Origin: an endosymbiont of unidentified scaly snail isolate Monju
Lineage (GTDB): Bacteria; Pseudomonadota; Gammaproteobacteria; Chromatiales; Chromatiaceae
DNA length: 64,000 bases
NCBI RefSeq assembly: GCF_000801295.1
Contig: NZ_AP012978.1
Span: 2,215,001-2,279,000 of the forward strand
Direction: 5' to 3'
Shown: positions 57,655 to 64,000 of the stretch, piece by piece
Position numbering within the stretch: position 1 is the first letter of the stretch
Layout: each line of letters starts with the position of its first letter
The notes under the pieces: model-generated
What the model was told of the DNA's origin: nothing
Seen by the model: only the letters and a program-made list of their open reading frames with translations
The model's database searches: none
Translations under genes and position numbers: made by a program

Positions 57655-58821
57655 ATGAGAATCGCGCTGGTCACCCACGCCTTTCCTCCGCAGGGGATTT
57701 CCGGGATCGGGAGGTACGTCGAAGACCTGGCCGAGGGGCTCGCAGGCATGGAACACGACGTCGTCGTGGCCGTCTCGAAAAGTGGCGACGACAGGACGGA
57801 GAGACGATCCGGCCACGTCGTTTCCTGGATACCCGACATCCCGGAGTCCGGAACTTTCCCTTTCCTGCGGTTGCTACGCCTCTCCTCCAGAATTCACGAG
57901 CGGTTGCGTGCATTCCACGGTGACCGGCCATTCGATGTCGTCGAGGCGCCCAACACCTGGGCAGGGGGCCTGCTCCCTTTCAGGCTTGGTCTTCCAGGCA
58001 AGCCCTTGCGTGTCACGCGGCTGTCCACCCCTCGCGCCTGGTTTCAACGCACCACGCCGTGGCTTCCACGCCTGACCGAGTGGCTCGAGTACTTCCAGGT
58101 GGCCTCTTCTGATCTGGTGATATCGAACACACGAGAGAACCTCGAATTATCGCGAGCCCTGTATCCACTGGAGGGGCGGCAGACAGATATCGTCTACCAC
58201 GGCATTCCGGATCCAGGCCCCCCACCGCCCCCACGCACTTCGACCAACGAGCCCTCCGTGCTGTATGTCGGGAGAATGGAGCACAGAAAGGGCTTCGACG
58301 TGCTTGTCGGCGCATGGCCTTCGGTCTTCGAAGAATTCCCCCAAGCCAAACTGCATGTCGTCGGAGAAGACCTCCCCGGGCCGGGAGGCGCCCCTTCCTA
58401 CTTCGAATGGTCTATCCGCTCCCTGACAGCAGCTCAGCGGGAACGCATCCACTTCCATGGAGAAACAGACGATATGACTAGAAATCGGCTGTTCACCGAA
58501 AGCGACATCGTCGTGGTACCTTCCCGTTACGAGTCCTTCGGCCTCGTGCTGCTCGAGGCCATGATCAGGGAGAAACCGGTTGTCGCCAGCGCAACAGGGG
58601 GGATGAAGGAAATCGTTGAGCATGCCAAGACGGGGCTGCTTGTCACACCGGAGTCGTCAGAGGAATTGGCCGCCGGCATTATCTCGCTGCTATCCGACGC
58701 ACCACTCCGTTTACGCATGGGTGCACAGGCAAGATCCAGGGTCTTGGAGAGATATACGGTAGACCAGATGGCGACCGCGTCCGTCGAGGCCTACAGGCAA
58801 GCGATTGCGCTCGGCAAATGA
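57655..58821 (+). CDS. Glycosyltransferase family 4 protein
   Basis: A 388-aa GT-B enzyme starting MRIALVTHAFPPQGISGIGRYVEDLAEGL. The nucleotide-sugar site is VLYVGRMEHRKGFDVLVGAW and DIVVVPSRYESFGLVLLEAMIREKPVVASATGG (EX7E). ATG 57655 gives the conserved N-terminus. It overlaps glf by ATGA, so it is coupled to Galf metabolism. Specificity unknown. Confidence 0.92.
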   Translation: MRIALVTHAFPPQGISGIGRYVEDLAEGLAGMEHDVVVAVSKSGDDRTERRSGHVVSWIPDIPESGTFPFLRLLRLSSRIHERLRAFHGDRPFDVVEAPNTWAGGLLPFRLGLPGKPLRVTRLSTPRAWFQRTTPWLPRLTEWLEYFQVASSDLVISNTRENLELSRALYPLEGRQTDIVYHGIPDPGPPPPPRTSTNEPSVLYVGRMEHRKGFDVLVGAWPSVFEEFPQAKLHVVGEDLPGPGGAPSYFEWSIRSLTAAQRERIHFHGETDDMTRNRLFTESDIVVVPSRYESFGLVLLEAMIREKPVVASATGGMKEIVEHAKTGLLVTPESSEELAAGIISLLSDAPLRLRMGAQARSRVLERYTVDQMATASVEAYRQAIALGK

Positions 58822-59930
58822 AAGATAGGGGACAACTGCACTTTCTCGTCGTCGGCGCTGGCTTCGCCGGCACCGCCATCGCCCGCCGCCTGGCCGACAC
58901 CGGCATGCGGGTGCGGGTCATCGACCGGCGCGAACATATCGGCGGCAATGCCTTCGACGAGTTCGACGAGCAGGGCTTGCTGGTCCATCGCTATGGCCCG
59001 CACATCTTCCACACCAATTCCGATGAGGTAGTGACCTTCCTCTCACGCTTTACCGATTGGCTGCCCTACGAGCACCAAGTGCTATCACAGGTCGACGGGC
59101 GCCTGCTGCCCTTCCCCATCAACCGGCACACCATCAATCAGCTCTACGGACTGGAACTCGACGAGGCCGGGGTGCGAGCTTTTCTCGAGCGGGTGAGAGA
59201 ACCACAGGAACGGATCACCAATAGCGAGCAACTGGTGCTGGACGCCGTGGGCCAGGATCTTTACGAGAAGTTCTTCCGCGGCTACACCCGCAAGCAGTGG
59301 GGCATGGAACCCGCGGAACTGAAGGCCGGGGTGGCTGCACGCATTCCTGTGCGCACCGACACCGACGACCGCTACTTCACCGACCGTTTCCAGGCCATGC
59401 CGAAGGATGGCTACACGCGGATGTTCGAACGCATGCTGGACCACCCGAACATCACCTTGGAGCTCGGCACCGATTTCTTCTCGGTCCGCGACCGCCTGCA
59501 TGCGCGACACACCGTCTACACCGGGCCGATCGACGCCTACTTCGGTCATTGTTTCGGGCGGCTACCCTACCGCTCGTTGCATTTCGAGCACACGCACATA
59601 GACGATCGCGAATGGCTACAGCCGGTGGCCACGATCAACTACCCTGACGAAGCGGTACCCTGGACCCGGATCACCGAATTCAAGCACATGACCGGGCAGC
59701 AACACCCTGGGACATCCATCGTGCGCGAGTACCCCCGAGCCGAGGGCGAACCCTATTATCCGGTGCCCAGCGAGACCAGCGAGACCCTGTACCGACGCTA
59801 CCGGGATCTGGCCGAAAGGGAAACGGGAGTGACCTTTCTCGGTCGTCTGGCCCAGTACCGCTACTACAACATGGACCAGGTTGTCGCGAGTGCGCTCAAG
59901 ACTGCGAGGATGCTGCTCGGTGAACCCTGA
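58818..59930 (+). CDS. glf: UDP-galactopyranose mutase
   Basis: FAD enzyme converting UDP-Galp to UDP-Galf, the donor for galactofuranose-containing glycans (370 aa). The FAD motif FLVVGAGFAGTAIARRLA, then RREHIGGNAFDE, the active-site GPHIFHTN, FFRGYTRKQWG, YTGPIDAYF and the C-terminal GRLAQYRYYNMDQVV are all canonical. Overlaps both neighbours, so Galf production is linked to the adjacent glycosyltransferases. Confidence 0.97.
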   Translation: MKDRGQLHFLVVGAGFAGTAIARRLADTGMRVRVIDRREHIGGNAFDEFDEQGLLVHRYGPHIFHTNSDEVVTFLSRFTDWLPYEHQVLSQVDGRLLPFPINRHTINQLYGLELDEAGVRAFLERVREPQERITNSEQLVLDAVGQDLYEKFFRGYTRKQWGMEPAELKAGVAARIPVRTDTDDRYFTDRFQAMPKDGYTRMFERMLDHPNITLELGTDFFSVRDRLHARHTVYTGPIDAYFGHCFGRLPYRSLHFEHTHIDDREWLQPVATINYPDEAVPWTRITEFKHMTGQQHPGTSIVREYPRAEGEPYYPVPSETSETLYRRYRDLAERETGVTFLGRLAQYRYYNMDQVVASALKTARMLLGEP

Positions 59931-61241
59931 ACCCCGACTCACGCGCCAACCCCGAGGACGGGTGATCGCGGTGATGGTCGCCTGGAACGGGCGCCCTTTT
60001 CTCGAGACGGCGATCCCCTCAGTGCTCGAGGCATTGGGTGAGCACGGGGAACTGCTGGTGGTAGAGAACGGATCGACCGACGGCAGCTTCGACTTCCTGC
60101 GCGCACGCTTCCCTGATGTTGCGGTGCTGCAGACCGGGGAAAATCTGGGTGGCGCCGGCGGTTTCTCTGCCGGCATGCGCGTGGCTCTGGAAGATCCCGA
60201 ATGCCACCATGTCTGGCTGCTGGATAACGACATCCTCGTCGAACCCGGCGCCCTGGAACCCCTGCTGGATGCGTTGTCCTCCGCGCCCGACATCGCTGCG
60301 GCCGGTTCCCAGCTCTGCCTCTACGACCGCCCGGACACCGTGCAGGAACTGGGCAGCCGCTACACACCCTGGCTGGGCGCACTCGAACAACAGCACGCGG
60401 GCCGGTCCCGGTTGCCCGCCGATGCCTCACCACGGGAGGTCGATTATCTCGCTGCCTGCTCACTGCTGATCCGCAGCGACATCCTGCGCCAGCATGGCCT
60501 GTTTCACGAGGCGCTGTTCGTGTTCTACGACGACGTCGAATGGTCGCTGCGCGTGCGCCGCGCTGGTCATCGGCTGCTGGCAGTGCCTGCCTCGGTGGTA
60601 CGCCACTGCTACGGCGGCGACAGGCCCACGGTGCCCTGGCGCGAGTACTACCGCAAGCGCAACCGCTGCATCTGCCTGCGCCTGGAACCACCACGACGCG
60701 GCCGCCTGCTGGCATTGTATTTCTACTTGGTCTATGTGAGCGCCCTGGCCCACTATCTCGCACGGCAGGGCGACCCGGTACTGGCGGGCATCTACCGCCA
60801 GGCACTGGACGACTTCGACAATGGCCGCCTGGGCCGGCGGGACATCGTGCGCCCGGCTACCGCCCCCCTCCCTTGCCCGAAGAGGCCTGCCGAACCTGGG
60901 CGGATCCTTCGCTGTCGTCGGGCGATGCCGAGGCCGCCTGGCAGGCACTGCAGCAAGCCGCAGCTCAACGCAAGCAGAGCCTCCATCGACTTGGCCCCGA
61001 CCAGCCCGACGGTGCGGAGATTGCCCTGGTCGGCGAACGCTACAGTTGGGCAGCAACCCACAGTAACCAACTGCTCCGATATCGCTGCGGCGGACGTTGG
61101 ACCCACATCACCCACCCCCGTCGCGAATGGCTGTTCTCTCGGCTGCGCCTGGCAGCGGCCCTGATGCAGGCCATTCCTGCCGTACTTCCGCGCTGGCTGC
61201 GCGCCCTGCACCGCGACCCTCCACCCATCCCTCTGCCCTGA
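59920..61241 (+). pseudogene. Galactofuranosyltransferase-like GT2, frameshifted at a C6 run
   Basis: GTG 59920 (GAGG upstream, 11-nt overlap with glf) opens a GT-A transferase: VIAVMVAWNGRPFLE, ENLGGAGGFSAGM (a block typical of GlfT-type enzymes), VWLLDND for the metal-binding Asp, FYDDVEWSLRVRRAG and a C-terminal hydrophobic helix. After RPATAP the frame breaks at C6 (60863-60868); one added C restores LPEEACRTWADP...RWLRALHRDPPPIPLP to 61241. As read, the catalytic domain is intact and only the ~125-residue tail is lost. The neighbouring glf supports Galf transfer. Homopolymer error is likely. Confidence 0.82.
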
Positions 61242-61249
61242 ATCCTCCC

Positions 61250-62353
61250 ATGCGCATCCTGTTTCTCAGCAAGCGCCGTTACATGAGCAAGGACGTCATC
61301 GACGATCGCTACGGACGGCTGTACGAGCTGCCGGCAAACCTGGCACGGCAAGGCCACTCGGTGCTGGGCCTGTGCACCGCCTACCGACGCCTGGGCGACC
61401 GCCGCATCCATCACCACGGGGAACAGGGCGACCTGAACTGGCAGCCTTTCGACCTCCTGCCACACGGGGCGAGTTACGCCTGGCGCCTGCCCGCACTGGG
61501 CCGTACCTTTGCGCCCGACCTGGTGTTCAGCGCCTCGGATGCGCTGCAGGTGGTGCTGGGCAACCACCTGGCCCGGCGCCTCGACGTCCCCCACGCTGTG
61601 GATCTCTACGACAATTTCGAGAGCTTCGGCCTAACCCGCCTGCCCGGCCTGCGCCGGGCCTTTCGCCGCGCCCTGCAGCGCGCCTCTGCCATCTCTTGCG
61701 TGAGCGAACCCCTCCAAAAGAAACTGGCTTGCGAACTACCCGAGGTGCCCCTGCTCACCCTGGAAAGCACAATCGATCCCGACGCCCACCGGCCCTTCGA
61801 CAGGGGCAAGGCCCGCGAGCATCTTGGACTGCCGGCGGACGCCTGGCTGATGGGCACTGCCGGGGCCCTGCACCACAACCGCGACATCGGGCTACTGTAT
61901 GCGGCCTTCGAGCGGCTGGCCACACGCCACCCGGACCTGCACCTGGCGCTGGCCGGCCCGGTGGACCCCGCCTGCCCGCTGCCACAGCATCCGCGCGTCC
62001 ACTATCTGAACCAGCTGCCCCACGCGCAGGTGCCCCTCTTCCACAGTGCTCTGGACCTGGCACTGATCTGCATGTGCGACAGCGAATTCGGCCGCTACGC
62101 CTTTCCCCAGAAGACTTACGAGATCCTCGCCTGCGGCACCCCCCTGCTGGCCGCAAGTGTCGACGCGCCGCGAAGCCTGCTGGCGGACTGGCCACGCTGC
62201 CTCTACCGACCCGGCGATCTGGACCAGCTGATCACCCGGATCGAGGAACAGCGACAACAGCCCTGCACACCCTCACTCGCCATCCCGAGCTGGGCCGATC
62301 AGGCGAAACGTCTGGAATCCTTCTGGAGAGAACACCTCGAACTGCCAGAGTGA
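61250..62353 (+). CDS. Glycosyltransferase, GT-B fold
   Basis: A 367-aa protein starting MRILFLSKRRYMSKDVIDDRYGRLYELPANLARQGHSV. The middle has DLYDNFESFGLTRLPGL and ISCVSEPL; the C-terminal donor site includes MGTAGALHHNRDIGLLYAAF and CDSEFGRYAFPQKTYEILACGTPLLAAS. It is a glycogen-synthase-like family 4 relative. It starts 8 nt after the GT2 stop and converges on the next glycosyltransferase. Confidence 0.9.
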   Translation: MRILFLSKRRYMSKDVIDDRYGRLYELPANLARQGHSVLGLCTAYRRLGDRRIHHHGEQGDLNWQPFDLLPHGASYAWRLPALGRTFAPDLVFSASDALQVVLGNHLARRLDVPHAVDLYDNFESFGLTRLPGLRRAFRRALQRASAISCVSEPLQKKLACELPEVPLLTLESTIDPDAHRPFDRGKAREHLGLPADAWLMGTAGALHHNRDIGLLYAAFERLATRHPDLHLALAGPVDPACPLPQHPRVHYLNQLPHAQVPLFHSALDLALICMCDSEFGRYAFPQKTYEILACGTPLLAASVDAPRSLLADWPRCLYRPGDLDQLITRIEEQRQQPCTPSLAIPSWADQAKRLESFWREHLELPE

Positions 62354-62366
62354 AAGCGGGGACGGC

Positions 62367-63503
62367 TCAGCTCCCCTGCAGAGCACGTGCCAGCCGCTCG
62401 CCGAAGTTTGGCCGGGCAAACTGCTCCGCATGAGCGTGCATCGCCAAAAGGGACAGAGGTGCTTCAAGATTGTCGACCACCGCAGCGGCGAAGGCATCGG
62501 TATCGCCGGGCGGCACCAGCCACCCCGACACCCCATCAGCCACCGCATCCACCACCCCTCCCGTCGCATAAGCCACGGTCGGCAGACCATGCGCTGCCGC
62601 CTCTACCGCTACCATGCCGAAACCTTCGGGATCACCCGGAATGCTGCGCACCGGAAAGACATGCACATCCGCAGCCAGGTAGGCCTCGCGCAAGCGCTCC
62701 CATTCGGTGAATTCCCCGAGAAAACGGACCTTGCCCGCCACACCGGCCTTCTCGGCCACCGAGCGAATCTGCTCTACCGACTGCACGCCAGCATACAGGG
62801 CCTGGGCGGGTTCTCCACCGATGATCGCCAGTTGCGCCTCGGGTACCTGGCGGACGATCTCCGGAAACACATCGCGCACGAACTCGAGCATGCCCTTGCG
62901 GGTGGTCAGGCGCCCGACCGAGAGCAGCAAGGGGCCATCACCCAGGTCATGACATTGCCGGAAAGTGCGCCGGGCGGTTTCGCGTTCTTCGGCGGTGATC
63001 GCTTCCGGCAAGGTCACGCCCGGCGGGATGATCTCGATACGCATGGGAGCGACGCCTGCCGCCTCGGCCAGGGCCGCCGTGGCGCGACTGTTGGCGATGA
63101 CCCGGTCCATCCGCCGCAGAAACGGGATCCACAGCAAGCGATAGAGCCAATGCCGTGCCACCACATCCAGACCATGCACATAGACGGCCGCACGCGCTCC
63201 GGACAATCGCGCGGTCATCCAGGCAAGGGGCGCGGTCAGGCCACTGCCGGCCAGGACCACGTCGGGGCGCAGGCCGCGTGCCTGCCGGATACCGGACACC
63301 AGGGCGCCGAGCAAGAAACGCCACAGGGGACGGCCCGGCACTTCGTGGACGACCACCCCGGTTGGCGCCCGCGCTGCCGATCCTTCCGGGGCCACCACGG
63401 TCACGGTACCGTGCCGAGCCAGCTCGTCAGCCACATGCCAGTTGAGACGCTCCATACCACCAAGCAGTGGCGGAAAATTGCGGGTGATCAGCAATCCCTT
63501 CAA
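62367..63503 (-). CDS. Glycosyltransferase family 4 protein
   Basis: A ~378-aa GT-B enzyme: KGLLITRNFPPLLGGMERLNWHVADEL, VYVHGLDVV, VIANSRATAALAEAAGV, LLLSVGRLTTRKGMLEFV and HVFPVRSIPGDPEGFGMVAVEAAAHGLPTVAYATGG. The start is uncertain: TTG 63503 gives the conserved N-terminus, while the open frame reaches ATG 63578, which would overlap the kinase gene. It is on the opposite strand to the main polysaccharide genes and downstream of the histidine kinase. Confidence 0.9.
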   Translation of the reverse strand: MKGLLITRNFPPLLGGMERLNWHVADELARHGTVTVVAPEGSAARAPTGVVVHEVPGRPLWRFLLGALVSGIRQARGLRPDVVLAGSGLTAPLAWMTARLSGARAAVYVHGLDVVARHWLYRLLWIPFLRRMDRVIANSRATAALAEAAGVAPMRIEIIPPGVTLPEAITAEERETARRTFRQCHDLGDGPLLLSVGRLTTRKGMLEFVRDVFPEIVRQVPEAQLAIIGGEPAQALYAGVQSVEQIRSVAEKAGVAGKVRFLGEFTEWERLREAYLAADVHVFPVRSIPGDPEGFGMVAVEAAAHGLPTVAYATGGVVDAVADGVSGWLVPPGDTDAFAAAVVDNLEAPLSLLAMHAHAEQFARPNFGERLARALQGS

Positions 63504-63538
63504 ATGCCTATCTCTCGTCGCACAGAAACCGTCCAGCC

Positions 63539-64000
63539 TCAGGCCGGCACGATCCTCACGTTCGGAAAGATACAACAAAACCGGCTCCCCTCCCCGACCT
63601 GGCTCTCGATTTCGATGACAGCGTCGTGTCGCAGCAATACATGGCGCACGATGGACAGACCCAGGCCGGTGCCACCGCGTTCGCGTGAGCGGCTCTTGTC
63701 CACGCGATAGAAGCGCTCCGTGAGACGATCCAGGTGCTCCGGCGGGATACCAGGCCCCTGGTCGAGCACGCAGAAGCGCGCGCCATCGTCATCAACTTCC
63801 CAGTACAGGTCGACCGGGGTGCCGGGCGGGGTGTGCAGAATGGCATTGAACAGCAGATTGCCGAAGGCCGAGGCCAGCTCGCTCTCGCTGCCCAGCAGGC
63901 CGGCGCGTGATTGCAGGTGCAGGGTGACAGGATGCTGGTCTCCGTTCAGTCGACGGGCATCCTCGACCAGGTGTTCGAGCAGCGCGGGCACATCCACCGG
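63539..64000 (-). CDS. Sensor histidine kinase, C-terminal ATPase part (PhoR-like)
   Basis: The gene continues past the right edge. The visible ~153 residues are the HATPase_c domain: N box LASAFGNLLFNAILHTP, G1 VLDQGPGIPPEHLDRLTERFYRVDKSRSRERGGTGLGLSIVRHVLLRHDA with F and G2 boxes, and IEIESQVGEGSRFCCIFP. FYRVDKSRSR and the single-histidine VRHVLLRHDA are typical of PhoR phosphate sensors, but the sensory part is not visible, so phoR is not assigned firmly. Confidence 0.88.
   Translation of the reverse strand, partial: PVDVPALLEHLVEDARRLNGDQHPVTLHLQSRAGLLGSESELASAFGNLLFNAILHTPPGTPVDLYWEVDDDGARFCVLDQGPGIPPEHLDRLTERFYRVDKSRSRERGGTGLGLSIVRHVLLRHDAVIEIESQVGEGSRFCCIFPNVRIVPA

Overview
The window is GC-rich, gene-dense bacterial chromosome of gammaproteobacterial type. 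Supporting signs are gene orders typical of that class (tyrS / M23 peptidase / anmK / erpA; spoT-rpoZ-gmk-yicC; rph-rdgB; priA-argS-SPOR protein; ubiK-comM; amtB-glnK). A small secreted Gly/Asn-rich protein resembling sulfur globule envelope proteins, a small c-type cytochrome and a rubredoxin suggest a sulfur-oxidising, Chromatiales-like organism. That assignment is inference. No rRNA, tRNA, CRISPR array or transposase gene was seen.

Layout. 1-6.2 kb: start of tyrS, an M23 endopeptidase with three LysM/OapA-like repeats, anmK, then leftward argC, a DUF6776-type protein, bactofilin and erpA ending in a terminator. 6.3-10.5 kb: ClC antiporter, DUF4126 protein, a damaged thioredoxin-fold gene, hemJ, a second A-type Fe-S carrier, DUF5063 protein and rubredoxin. 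10.5-16 kb: seven overlapping genes (thiD, thiE, hemL, dedA, histidine phosphatase, SRPBCC protein, metallo-beta-lactamase-fold protein), followed by aroG. 17-24.6 kb: spoT, rpoZ, gmk, yicC leftward, then a Ser/Thr kinase with a PP2C phosphatase, rph and rdgB.

24.6-31.5 kb is accessory-like: two adjacent small exported proteins sharing an LYxEG motif, a DUF2782 protein, a LOG-family protein, a beta-hydroxyacid dehydrogenase, rep, the sulfur-globule-like gene with a near-consensus promoter and a strong terminator, a frameshifted four-helix membrane gene and a c-type cytochrome. 31.7-43.3 kb: gph, rpe, a DUF3530-like hydrolase, SPOR protein, argS, priA, a sigma-factor cassette with three small envelope proteins, an HNH nuclease, a fructosamine-kinase-family gene and a frameshifted uracil-DNA-glycosylase-family gene. 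43.3-45.6 kb: a small mercury-resistance module (merR, merC-like, merA) with a 19-bp-spacer MerR promoter. 46-52 kb: torF-glnK-amtB under a probable sigma-54 promoter with an NtrC-type palindrome, then cfa, ubiK and comM.

52-63.5 kb is a surface-polysaccharide locus: ABC exporter, sulfotransferase genes (one clearly dead), several glycosyltransferases, and glf beside a galactofuranosyltransferase-like GT2. Its central part (about 54-56.3 kb) is visibly AT-richer, carries a (GGGGAT)10 microsatellite and broken genes, and looks acquired or decaying. The window ends inside a PhoR-like histidine kinase gene.

A recurring feature is gene interruption by one-base indels, four of them in C or G runs of 5-6, plus two apparent internal deletions (thioredoxin-like gene, merA). 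Either the underlying sequence carries homopolymer errors or these genes are genuinely decaying or slippage-prone. REP-like palindromic repeats occur at four intergenic sites.
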